From the NCBI GenBank assembly GCA_026982145.1, contig JALSHQ010000296.1:1-14564 (forward strand): a DNA stretch of 14,564 nucleotides, given 5' to 3'. The notes below the pieces were generated by a model. That model saw nothing but the letters and a program-made list of their open reading frames with translations, was not told where the DNA came from and ran no database searches. Below, in pieces: positions 1-7,402 of this stretch (positions within the stretch are counted from its first letter, which is position 1; every line of letters begins with the position of its first letter). The position numbers were made by a program, and so were the translations under genes. Origin of the DNA: Gammaproteobacteria bacterium (GTDB taxonomy: Bacteria; Pseudomonadota; Gammaproteobacteria; SZUA-140).

Positions 1-1
1 T

Positions 2-808
2 GCGTCAGGGTGCCTGCTGCTCGCTTCGCTTTCGATGCCCACCATTGCAGATGAGAGCGCTAATGCAATAGACGCCAAGCTGCAACAGGCAATCAGTGGC
101 GACCATCGCAGTCAAAAGAACAGTGCCCGTGATCAATACCGAAAGCCGCAAGAAACGCTTCAGTGGCTCGGCATAAAAAACAACATGACGGTCGTGGAGA
201 TCACCCCCGGCAGCGGTTGGTACACAGAAATTCTCGCACCATACCTGAAAGAGAATGGCACTTTCTACGCCGCCGGTTTTGATGTCGATTCAAAGAAACG
301 ATATTTTCGCCGCAGCGCCAAGGCGTTCAATGAAAAACTCGCTGCAAACCCGGCCGTCTACGGCAAGGTGACTGTTACCACCATCGCGCCACCCGCTAAA
401 ATCGAAATCGCTCCACCCGGCTCAGCCGATATGGTGCTCACCTTCCGCAACGTCCATAGCTGGATGGGGGCTGGCAACAGCGATGCTGTGCTTGGCGCAA
501 TGTATACCGCACTTAAACCCGGCGGCATCTTGGGACTGGTCGAACACCGTGGGAATCCTGATGCAGAACAAGACCCCAAAGCAAAATCGGGCTATGTCAC
601 TGAGGCCTACACCATCGCTATGGTAGAAAAAGCGGGGTTTAAACTGGTGGAAAAATCAGAGCTACTGGCCAATCCTAAAGACAACGCAGACCACCCCAAG
701 GGGGTCTGGACTTTGCCTCCGACACTACGTCTCGGCAATAAAGATCGCCATAAATACCTTGCTATTGGAGAGAGTGACCGCATGTTATTGAAGTTCGTTA
801 AAGAATAA
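2..808 (+). CDS. Class I SAM-dependent methyltransferase (COG4798-like), 5'-truncated, probably exported
   Basis: The frame is open to the left edge, so the gene starts outside the window. The first visible residues (ASGCLLLASLSMPTIA, then DES) look like the hydrophobic core and cleavage region of a signal peptide, so the internal ATG at 35 is probably not the true start. Counting from that Met, the glycine-rich SAM-binding motif I is EITPGSG at 55-61, the acidic/aromatic segment ADMVLTFRNVHSW is at 131-143, and LKPGG followed by EHRG is at 160-173. These fit predicted methyltransferases of the COG4798 type, some of which I recall carrying signal peptides. Substrate and reaction are unknown. 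The monooxygenase gene follows after 52 bases on the same strand and may be co-transcribed. The family call is fairly sure. Export is an inference from an incomplete N-terminus, and a SAM-dependent enzyme in the periplasm would be hard to explain. Confidence 0.82.
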   Translation, partial: ASGCLLLASLSMPTIADESANAIDAKLQQAISGDHRSQKNSARDQYRKPQETLQWLGIKNNMTVVEITPGSGWYTEILAPYLKENGTFYAAGFDVDSKKRYFRRSAKAFNEKLAANPAVYGKVTVTTIAPPAKIEIAPPGSADMVLTFRNVHSWMGAGNSDAVLGAMYTALKPGGILGLVEHRGNPDAEQDPKAKSGYVTEAYTIAMVEKAGFKLVEKSELLANPKDNADHPKGVWTLPPTLRLGNKDRHKYLAIGESDRMLLKFVKE

Positions 809-860
809 ATGCTGTTTTAATCGATTAAGAAACCTGAGATTTAGAGGATTAATACACACC

Positions 861-1166
861 ATGTACATCGCAATGAATCGTTTCAAAATCGCGCCCGGCA
901 GTGAAGAAGATTTCACACAGATCTGGAAAAACCGGGATACCTTTCTTGATACCGTGCCCGGCTTCAAGAGTTTTAACCTCCTGCAAGGCGCGACGTGTGA
1001 TGACTACACTCTGTTTGCATCACATTCAATCTGGGAATCGAAAAGTGATTTCGAAAATTGGACGAAATCAGAAGCCTTCAGAAAAGCGCACGCCAATGCA
1101 GGCGGCTCGAAAAAGAACATCTACCTCGGCCCGCCGCAGTTTGAAGGTTTCGAGTCAGTCGTTTAG
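861..1166 (+). CDS. Antibiotic biosynthesis monooxygenase (ABM) family, HmoA/IsdG-like
   Basis: This 101-residue protein has the length and layout of a single ferredoxin-like ABM domain. It starts MYIAMNRFKI, and the central part shows the W-x-S-x-x-x-F-x-x-W pattern, SIWESKSDFENW. Asn6, Trp67 and His77 sit at almost the same positions as the Asn/Trp/His triad of the staphylococcal heme-degrading enzymes IsdG and IsdI. A heme-degrading or heme-binding role in the cytoplasm is therefore plausible. Other ABM proteins act on quinones or have no known substrate. AGAGGA at 843-848 lies 12 bases before the ATG, which supports this start. The gene lies about 480 bases ahead of a TonB-dependent receptor gene on the same strand, which fits an iron or heme theme but does not prove it. 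No signal peptide is seen. Confidence 0.8.
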   Translation: MYIAMNRFKIAPGSEEDFTQIWKNRDTFLDTVPGFKSFNLLQGATCDDYTLFASHSIWESKSDFENWTKSEAFRKAHANAGGSKKNIYLGPPQFEGFESVV

Positions 1167-1329
1167 CACCTTTACACATTAAGCCCACAACTCCAATACA
1201 AAGTGGTGCTTCACCGAAGCCAGTAGGTGAGTGCATGTAATTTCCGGCCAGTTGCCCACACTCATCGATCGGCACAGCTTCAATGTAGCGCTTAACAAAG
1301 AGGCGCAATATAACGCTCTCAGGCCTCAG

Positions 1330-1353
1330 AGTCGGCGGTCAACACCGACGACT
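1330..1353 (+). terminator. Possible hairpin terminator after the monooxygenase gene
   Basis: The arms AGTCGGCGGT and ACCGACGACT pair over 10 bp with one C/A mismatch around the 4-base loop CAAC. The sequence after the stem is T-rich but interrupted (TTCATTCATCATTCTCTT). It could end transcription of the methyltransferase-monooxygenase pair, or be a structured leader element. The missing clean T-run keeps this weak. Confidence 0.3.
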
Positions 1354-1491
1354 TCATTCATCATTCTCTTGCATACCGGCACATCATCTTCAAATTTATA
1401 TTGCGGATGATGCGCCTCGCCAAGTGAGCAGCCACGCATCGCTATAACAAAAAATCAGCACCTCCTTGCCTCGTTGTCGAGCAATGCCTTA

Positions 1492-1506
1492 ATGACCAAC
1501 GGTCAT
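1492..1506. promoter_or_regulatory. Operator-like inverted repeat upstream of the receptor gene
   Basis: ATGACC and GGTCAT are exact inverted arms separated by AAC, about 140 bases before the proposed TTG start. A 15-bp dyad of this kind is typical in size for a dimeric repressor such as a TetR-type protein. The regulator is not identified. The site would fall inside coding sequence only if the unlikely upstream ATG at 1474 were used. Confidence 0.3.
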
Positions 1507-1544
1507 AATAAAAAGCACCTCCAAGAAATACCCCCGCGGCAAAT

Positions 1545-1556
1545 TGTCGCGCGACA
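1545..1556. promoter_or_regulatory. Perfect 12-bp palindrome TGTCGCGCGACA
   Basis: TGTCGC is followed directly by its reverse complement GCGACA, about 90 bases before the proposed receptor start. It may be a second operator in the operon leader. The sequence matches no regulator site I recognise, and a chance occurrence is possible. Confidence 0.25.
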
Positions 1557-1644
1557 CTATGTCACATTCTCAGATGCTGCGTTGATCACTACCATTGCGA
1601 CTTCCACCCATCAATACCTACACAACAAAACAGGAAGCCACACC

Positions 1645-3714
1645 TTGGACGCAAAAAAAAACCATCGCAATCCACTCAGAATTGCCCTGCTGCTCGCTCT
1701 CTCTCCTGCGGCGGCCTTTGCCAGCACCCCCATCACACTCGAAACCATCACGGTCACTGGCACTAAAGAGCCGCGTCCAGTCGCCGAAACCACCGCCTCT
1801 GTTGGCGTCATCGAGAGCGATAAAATTGATGATCTGAAACCCGGCCACCCCAGCGAGATCATGGGCAAGGTGCCCGGTGTTCATATCAATGTCACTGGCG
1901 GTGAAGGCCATATGGCAGCGATTCGCCAGCCGATCACCACCAGTGCGGTCTATCTCTATCTGGAAGATGGCATTCCGACCCGCTCAACCGGATTTTTCAA
2001 CCACAATGCGCTCTACGAGGTCAACCTGCCGCAATCAGGCGGCATCGAAGTAACCAAAGGACCAGGGACTGCGCTCTATGGCAGTGATGCAATAGGTGGT
2101 GTGATCAATGTAACGACCCGCCCAGCGCCACTAAGGCCTGAAGCGGAGGCGACGGTTGAAGTCGGAGATCACGGCTGGAACCGGGTGCTGCTCACTGGTG
2201 GTACGACTAAAGGTAATGATGGCATCCGCGCCGATCTCAACATCACTCACTCTGACGGCTGGCGTGATGCGACCGAGTATGACCGTCAGACGGCGACTTT
2301 GCGTTGGGATCGCTTCCTTGAAAATGATGCGATCGTGAAGACCGTCCTTACGACATCAAATATCGATCAACAGACCGCCGGCACATCGCGTCTATCTAGG
2401 GATGATTACTTCAACAACCCGACTAAGAATAAGACACCGATTTCGTTCCGCAAGATCAAGGCAGTGCGTCTCTCCAGCGCCTACGAAAAAGAAGATGACA
2501 ACACGCTGTTGAGTATCACGCCCTACGCGCGATACAACAGCACCGAACTGCTGCCTAACTGGTCACTGACATATGACAAACAGCACTACACCACTGAGAA
2601 CCACTCCCTTGGGTTGATGACCAGATACCGCATGGACTTTGCCCCGATGCGTACTCGTGTGATTATCGGTATCGATCTTGATCACAGCCCCGGTAGCCGT
2701 GATGAGAATAAGCTGACCACAACTAAAACCGGCGACATCTTTACCGGCTACAGCGAAGGAGACAAAACCTATCTCTATGATGTCGACTTCACCGGCATCG
2801 CACCGTACACCCATGTTGAGTTTTCCCCCAGTGACAAGCTGCGCATCGATGCCGGCCTGCGTTTCGATTACATCGCCTATGACTACAACAACCAGTTAAC
2901 CACGCTGACCACTGGTAAACATCGCCGCCCAGAAAGCACCACGGTCGAGTTTCACCATGTGAGCCCCAAACTGGGTGCGTCATACGCTTTCAGTAACAAT
3001 CTCAACGGTTATGCCAGCTACCGCAACACCTTCCGTGCACCGGGTCAGAGCCAGCTTTTTCGCCAGGGTCAGGCCGTTAACACCGTCGATCTAAAACCGA
3101 TCGAAGCTGATAATTTCGAAGTCGGCCTGCGTGGTGATTTTGGTAGATACCGCTACGAAGCCTCACTCTATCATCTGAAAAAAGAGAATGATATTCTCTC
3201 ATTCCGTAACACCGTCACCGGTGATCGAGAGACACAAAATGCCGGTGAAACACAGCATCGTGGTATCGAGGTTGGCTTTGGCAGCAAAATCACCGACACA
3301 CTGCAGCTCGACATCAGCCACAGCTATGCCGAACACACCTACGAACAGTGGAGCCCTAAGACCGGCGTCAATTACAGCGGTAATGAGATCAAATCGGCAC
3401 CACGTAACATCAGTGATGTACGCCTCAACTGGCATGCCAAAGCACTCAATGGCGGTCGTATAGAACTCAACTGGGAACACCTCGGCCGTTACTGGCTCGA
3501 CGATGAAAACAGCCATCAATACGAAGGCCATGACCTCATTCACCTACGCGCCAACTACTACCTCAACAAACAGTTAGAAGTTTTCGGGCGCATCCATAAC
3601 CTCAGTGATAAGCGTTACGCCACCGGCGCCTCGTTTAGCCAGTTTAATGGTGAAGAGTTCGCCCCCGGCCTGCCACGTACCCTCTATGCAGGGGTTTCAT
3701 ATAAATGGCAATAA
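1645..3714 (+). CDS. TonB-dependent outer-membrane receptor
   Basis: This is an outer-membrane beta-barrel receptor that imports a ligand with energy from TonB-ExbBD. I chose the TTG at 1645 as start: AGGAA at 1632-1636 lies 8 bases before it, and the protein then opens with a standard signal peptide (basic DAKKNHRNPLR, hydrophobic core, cleavage after AFA). The in-frame ATG at 1474 would add 57 residues with no signal-peptide character. The mature protein starts with a TonB box (ETITVTG), then a plug domain with LYGSDAIGGVINV, then the barrel. The 689-residue length is normal. A FRAP motif lies at residues 463-466, as in many receptors including heme receptors. There is no His between it and the following LKPIEADNFEVG segment, where heme receptors usually have one. 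The protein ends YKWQ, with the aromatic residue second from last. Substrate is unknown; heme, a metal or a metallophore are candidates. The stop overlaps the next gene's start by 10 bases. Confidence 0.9.
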   Translation: MDAKKNHRNPLRIALLLALSPAAAFASTPITLETITVTGTKEPRPVAETTASVGVIESDKIDDLKPGHPSEIMGKVPGVHINVTGGEGHMAAIRQPITTSAVYLYLEDGIPTRSTGFFNHNALYEVNLPQSGGIEVTKGPGTALYGSDAIGGVINVTTRPAPLRPEAEATVEVGDHGWNRVLLTGGTTKGNDGIRADLNITHSDGWRDATEYDRQTATLRWDRFLENDAIVKTVLTTSNIDQQTAGTSRLSRDDYFNNPTKNKTPISFRKIKAVRLSSAYEKEDDNTLLSITPYARYNSTELLPNWSLTYDKQHYTTENHSLGLMTRYRMDFAPMRTRVIIGIDLDHSPGSRDENKLTTTKTGDIFTGYSEGDKTYLYDVDFTGIAPYTHVEFSPSDKLRIDAGLRFDYIAYDYNNQLTTLTTGKHRRPESTTVEFHHVSPKLGASYAFSNNLNGYASYRNTFRAPGQSQLFRQGQAVNTVDLKPIEADNFEVGLRGDFGRYRYEASLYHLKKENDILSFRNTVTGDRETQNAGETQHRGIEVGFGSKITDTLQLDISHSYAEHTYEQWSPKTGVNYSGNEIKSAPRNISDVRLNWHAKALNGGRIELNWEHLGRYWLDDENSHQYEGHDLIHLRANYYLNKQLEVFGRIHNLSDKRYATGASFSQFNGEEFAPGLPRTLYAGVSYKWQ

Positions 3715-5387
3715 GGTGCGCCCGATACTGGAAACGCGGTGGTACAGCCCTAGGGATTTTCATCCTCGGGCTCGCTTCATTTTCGGCTGTCGCCGGTGAT
3801 ACGCTCAAACAACACAAGGGGCATGCCGCTCCGGAAGGGTCACCCTCGCTGGAGAGCGCTTCAGTCCCTACCACCACCTTCGATGCCAACGGCAGGCTGT
3901 GGGCGGTATGGGTTTTTGGAAAACATCTCTATGTTAACCACTCCGATGATCTGGGTGAAAATTTTTCCAAGCCTGTAAAGGTCAATACCAAACCCGAAAA
4001 ACTATCGACCAATCCCGAGGCACGCCCACATATTGTCGTGGCCAATAACGGCAATATTTATGTTAGTTACGCGATCAAGCTGAAAAAACGCTTTAGTGGC
4101 CATGTGAAGTTCAGCCGCTCCACCGATGGCGGAAAAAACTTCTCCACTCCCATCATCGTTAATGACAATCGGGAGATGATCGGCCACAGCTTCCCAACGT
4201 TGAGCATCAATTCAAAAGATCAGCTCTTCATCGCCTGGCTCGATTCACGTGACCGTGTCGCCGCAAAAAAAATAGATAAAGCGTACAACGGCTCAGCACT
4301 CTATTACGCCATTTCAAATAATGACGGCGTCAGCTTTGAATCCAACAAAAAGATCGCCGACACCACCTGCCAATGCTGCCGCCTCGGTGTGGCAATCGAT
4401 AACAACGATCTGCCGGTTGTCACCTGGCGTCACATCTACGGCGATAACATCCGCGATCAGGCGATCGTGCATTTTACCGACAATGATACTTTCACCGCAC
4501 CATACCGCATCAGCGAAGATCAGTGGAAGATAGAGGCCTGCCCCCATCATGGTTCAACGCTGGTGATTGATGACAACGGCAGCTATCACACCGCATGGTT
4601 CACCAACGGAGCAGCACGTCAGGGACTCTTTTATGCCAACTCCGATAATCAGGGTCAGCAGTTCACCACGCCGCTGCCGTTTGGTGACCTCGATGCACAG
4701 CCCAAACACCCGTCGCTCGCCACCGCGGGAGGAAAGCTCTATCTCGCGTGGAAAGAATTCGACGGCCAACAGAGCCATATCCGCCTGATGCAGGCTGATG
4801 ATCGCGGCACACAGTGGCAAGCGGTGCAGACCATCGCATCAACCACTGATGAATCAGACCACCCACTACTCATCACTCACGGCGAGACCCCTTATCTGTC
4901 GTGGCACACTAAAGCGGAGGGATACCGTCTGATCCCGCTAACAACGCCTGAGCGCTTTACCTCCGTACCACAGGCGTTTATCAGCGGCTCAATGGCTCAG
5001 ATCACGTCAGCCCAGAAGCGGCCTTACATCGTCAATTTCTGGTCAATCGACTGCCCCCCTTGTTACAAAGAGCTAAAAATGTGGCGCGAACTGGGCAGGC
5101 GCTACCCTGAGCTAAAAGTCGTGCTGATCTCAACCGACGCGGTTGAGTTCAAGGATGAGGTGACGCAGGTTACCGCTGAGCTTGGCGTCTCACACCTGGA
5201 GTCCTGGCAGTTTGCCGACAGTGCGGAACGGCTGCGTTTTGAGATCGACAGACGCTGGTTTGGGGAGCTACCTCGCACCTATTTCTACGGCCACTCTGGT
5301 AACACCGAGGCGATCAGTGGGCTGCTCAGTCCCGACGTAGTAGAACAGTGGATCAAGCAGAACTTGCCACCACAAAAGGACGACTGA
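3705..5387 (+). CDS. Secreted sialidase-like beta-propeller fused to a TlpA/thioredoxin domain
   Basis: The 560-residue protein begins with a signal peptide (cleavage about AVA/GD, residue 30). Residues about 45-410 look like a BNR/sialidase-type propeller with Asp-box-like repeats (S-x-D-x-G-x-x-F): SDDLGENF 80-87, STDGGKNF 139-146, SNNDGVSF 204-211, SDNQGQQF 313-320 and ADDRGTQW 364-371. A Cys-rich CQCC at 222-225 and CPHHG at 279-283 sit in the propeller and could bind a metal or form a disulfide. Residues about 420-555 form a thioredoxin-like domain with active site CPPC at 450-453 and a likely cis-Pro in LPRTY (Pro523). I see no clear sialidase active site, so the name sialidase should not be taken as function. 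Its ATG lies inside the receptor gene with AGGGG upstream, and TonB-ExbBD genes follow. I infer a periplasmic redox or metal-handling role for the imported ligand. The domain call is firm; the role is open. Confidence 0.85.
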   Translation: MAIRCARYWKRGGTALGIFILGLASFSAVAGDTLKQHKGHAAPEGSPSLESASVPTTTFDANGRLWAVWVFGKHLYVNHSDDLGENFSKPVKVNTKPEKLSTNPEARPHIVVANNGNIYVSYAIKLKKRFSGHVKFSRSTDGGKNFSTPIIVNDNREMIGHSFPTLSINSKDQLFIAWLDSRDRVAAKKIDKAYNGSALYYAISNNDGVSFESNKKIADTTCQCCRLGVAIDNNDLPVVTWRHIYGDNIRDQAIVHFTDNDTFTAPYRISEDQWKIEACPHHGSTLVIDDNGSYHTAWFTNGAARQGLFYANSDNQGQQFTTPLPFGDLDAQPKHPSLATAGGKLYLAWKEFDGQQSHIRLMQADDRGTQWQAVQTIASTTDESDHPLLITHGETPYLSWHTKAEGYRLIPLTTPERFTSVPQAFISGSMAQITSAQKRPYIVNFWSIDCPPCYKELKMWRELGRRYPELKVVLISTDAVEFKDEVTQVTAELGVSHLESWQFADSAERLRFEIDRRWFGELPRTYFYGHSGNTEAISGLLSPDVVEQWIKQNLPPQKDD

Positions 5388-5402
5388 AGCACGTAGTTTA
5401 CG

Positions 5403-6155
5403 ATGACAATCAGCGGCAACATTGAGAGGGACAGCCCTTGCACGGTGAAACGAGAACATCTCGTTGCGATTGCCGTCGCTGTTTCGCTGCACGCTGGACT
5501 TGCAACTGCCCTAACGCTAGCGCCCCCATCTGAACCGCTCGAAATCAAACTAGACCTCGGTTTTGAGATGGTCGACCTAGCCCCGGCTGAAACCGCCGAG
5601 ACACCCTCAATTCCGCTATTAAAAGAGATGATGCCAGCAGAAGCACTTTCCCCTGAGGCAGAAAATATTACACCGGCTAAGCCACCAGTGCCACTCGTTA
5701 AGAAAATTGTGGCACTGCCGCCTGAGTCTATTCCAGAACCGCTCACTCATGAAATGGCCATAATGCCGGTACCTGCACCTGCTGAGAGCAGCGCTATAGA
5801 ACCATCGATACTGACAGCAGAGCAGGCAAAAAAACTGCCTCTGTTATTGGGCGCTATCGATGAAGATTACATTCCGCCACTCAGCAGTAGCCGCTATCTA
5901 CACAACCCAAAACCACGCTACCCACGTGCTGCACGCAAGCGTGGCATGGAGGGGGTCGTGATAATCAACGTGCGTGTCAGCCGTGATGGTCGCCCTGTCG
6001 AAACGCTCCTCCACACCTCGTCAGGATATGGTGTGCTCGACCGTGCAGCACTGAAAACGGTACGCAGCTGGCGCTTTGAGGCGGCACGCCGTGGCAATGT
6101 ACGGATCGAAGGCGAAGTCCTCGTTCCGATCCATTTCAAACTTACAAATAGCTAG
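5403..6155 (+). CDS. tonB: Energy transducer TonB
   Basis: TonB spans the periplasm and carries energy from ExbB-ExbD to the outer-membrane receptor. The 250-residue frame has one N-terminal membrane helix at about 19-40 with Ser28 and His30 (SLHAG), matching the conserved His of TonB membrane anchors. A Pro/Glu-rich periplasmic stretch covers about 40-165. The C-terminal TonB domain at about 170-248 shows PRYPRAARKRGMEG, VRVSRDGRP and VRSWRFEAA. The start is uncertain: the ATG at 5403 has no good ribosome binding site, while the GTG at 5445 (residue 15) has GAGAGGG 14 bases upstream and gives a more usual short cytoplasmic tail. The gene follows the propeller-thioredoxin gene by 15 bases and precedes exbB by 9, so it is probably a dedicated partner of the receptor in this operon. 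Confidence 0.9.
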   Translation: MTISGNIERDSPCTVKREHLVAIAVAVSLHAGLATALTLAPPSEPLEIKLDLGFEMVDLAPAETAETPSIPLLKEMMPAEALSPEAENITPAKPPVPLVKKIVALPPESIPEPLTHEMAIMPVPAPAESSAIEPSILTAEQAKKLPLLLGAIDEDYIPPLSSSRYLHNPKPRYPRAARKRGMEGVVIINVRVSRDGRPVETLLHTSSGYGVLDRAALKTVRSWRFEAARRGNVRIEGEVLVPIHFKLTNS

Positions 6156-6164
6156 AGACTATCA

Positions 6165-6800
6165 ATGGCAATAGAAAACACTCTGTGGTTTACCTGGTGG
6201 CATGAGGCCGACATCGTCATTCGTGCCGTCTTTATCGTGCTGATTAGCATGTCGCTACTGAGCTGGAGCCTGATGAGCTACAAAGCACAGCAGCTGCGCC
6301 GTATTCTGAAAGAAGAGGAACAAGCATCAATTCTGCTAATAAAAACAGTGCCACTGGATGAGCTACAAAGCAAACTCGCCGGAACACAACCCAGCTTCGT
6401 ACTATTAAATGAAGCGCTGAATCAGCCCGATGATTATGGGCGTGATGAGATCTCCAGCCAACTCAGCCAGCAGTTGAGTCAGGAACAGTTGCGCCTCGAA
6501 GGTGGGCTGACGCTACTCGCCACCATCGGCAATGCCGCGCCGTTCATTGGCCTGTTTGGCACCGTGTGGGGCATTATGCATGCGCTGCATACATTGGGCG
6601 GCGGTGATACGGTACTGGCACTCGATACTATTGCCGGGCCGGTCTCAGAGGCGCTGGTCGCTACCGCCGCAGGCATCTTTACTGCCGTGCCTGCGGTGGT
6701 GGCTTACAACCTATTAGTGCGTCGCCTGCGCTTCCTTGGTGGCGTGATGGAAGGCAATGCGATCCGCATCCTCAACCATCGCTGCGCAAAGAGTCAATAA
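6165..6800 (+). CDS. exbB: ExbB/TolQ/MotA-type proton channel subunit
   Basis: ExbB is the inner-membrane scaffold that, with ExbD, uses the proton gradient to energise TonB. This 211-residue protein has three predicted membrane helices at about 17-38, 115-140 and 162-185. The second and third carry the family signatures IGNAAPFIGLFGTVWGI and SEALVATAAGIFTAVPAVVAYN. The cytoplasmic stretch between helices 1 and 2 is Gln/Glu-rich and probably helical. Nothing essential looks missing. The gene starts 9 bases after tonB with only a weak upstream AGAG, which suggests translation linked to the gene before it. TolQ is an alternative for the family, but there are no tol-pal genes here and TonB and a receptor are adjacent, so ExbB is the better call. 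Confidence 0.92.
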   Translation: MAIENTLWFTWWHEADIVIRAVFIVLISMSLLSWSLMSYKAQQLRRILKEEEQASILLIKTVPLDELQSKLAGTQPSFVLLNEALNQPDDYGRDEISSQLSQQLSQEQLRLEGGLTLLATIGNAAPFIGLFGTVWGIMHALHTLGGGDTVLALDTIAGPVSEALVATAAGIFTAVPAVVAYNLLVRRLRFLGGVMEGNAIRILNHRCAKSQ

Positions 6801-6802
6801 CA

Positions 6803-7219
6803 GTGCTGGGCGATCTCTCCAACCTTTCAAAGAGAAGCCACAACGAGCCGGTGTCAGAGATCAACATCACCCCGCTGGTAGATGTGATGCTGGTACTGCT
6901 GGTGATCTTCATCCTCACTGCACCGCTGCTGGCGCAGGTGATCAAGGTCAACCTGCCGCAGACCGCTAGGGCGTCGACCGCTGAACCGGCGACCGCCTAT
7001 CTAACACTCTTTGCCGATGGCCATTTCAAGCTTGACCAGAGCAACATTGCAGCTGCCAAACTCAAAGCTGCGCTCAGTGAAAGATTAGTCAACGAACCGG
7101 AGTTGGTGTTGCGAGTCGAATCTGATGCCACCGTCCCCTTTGAGCAGGTGGCACAACTGCTAGCGATTGCCAAACAGGCGGGCATCAAACGGCTATCGAT
7201 CGCCACCGAAGCACGTTAG
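6803..7219 (+). CDS. exbD: ExbD/TolR biopolymer transport protein
   Basis: This is the partner of ExbB, with one inner-membrane helix and a periplasmic domain. The 138-residue protein reads SEINITPLVDVMLVLLVIFI at 18-37, the classic ExbD membrane segment, with the proton-carrying Asp at position 27. A periplasmic domain of about 90 residues follows, ending near KRLSIATEAR. The start is GTG, only 2 bases after the exbB stop, so the two are probably translationally coupled. It is the last gene of the operon: the next gene is on the opposite strand. A short CCCC/GGGG stem at about 7225-7237 follows the stop but has no T-run, so I do not call a terminator. Confidence 0.92.
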   Translation: MLGDLSNLSKRSHNEPVSEINITPLVDVMLVLLVIFILTAPLLAQVIKVNLPQTARASTAEPATAYLTLFADGHFKLDQSNIAAAKLKAALSERLVNEPELVLRVESDATVPFEQVAQLLAIAKQAGIKRLSIATEAR

Positions 7220-7402
7220 ACACTGCCCCAAACCGGGGAACCTTCGATTTATTCATGAACGCCTACCTTGCGCCTAAAACATTCAGCTTCTGTGTTGCTA
7301 ATCTTCGCACCCTAGGAGTACTTCTTCAGCAATGCTACCGCATTCCTTCAGGGCGCAATAGCCGGCTACAGTGCGTTCAGAATAAATCAGCGGTTCTTTA
7401 CC

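Larger units (their letters stand above)
1167..1644 (+). other. Leader/intergenic region ahead of the receptor operon
   Basis: No convincing gene lies between the monooxygenase stop and the proposed receptor start. The region holds several inverted repeats: an imperfect palindrome at 1316-1331, a 10-bp stem with one mismatch at 1330-1353, a 6+6 bp repeat at 1492-1506 and a perfect 12-bp palindrome at 1545-1556. I looked for a Fur box and for the conserved core of a cobalamin riboswitch and saw neither. The operon promoter probably lies here, but I cannot place its -35 and -10 boxes with confidence. Confidence 0.5.

Noticed and set aside
1280..1320. Integron attC-like GCTTAAC box
   Set aside because: No matching GTTRRRY partner at a suitable distance and no cassette or integrase nearby.
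1474..1644. N-terminal extension of the receptor from ATG 1474
   Set aside because: No signal-peptide character, and TTG 1645 has a good ribosome binding site and signal peptide.
1167..1644. Cobalamin riboswitch or Fur box ahead of the receptor
   Set aside because: The conserved riboswitch core is not seen and no AT-rich GATAAT-type repeats are present.
5285..5746. 153-residue minus-strand frame over tonB
   Set aside because: It is the complement of the Pro/Glu-rich tonB region; Ser/Gly-rich low complexity is expected there.
7225..7237. CCCC/GGGG stem after exbD as a terminator
   Set aside because: A 4-bp stem with no T-run is too weak.
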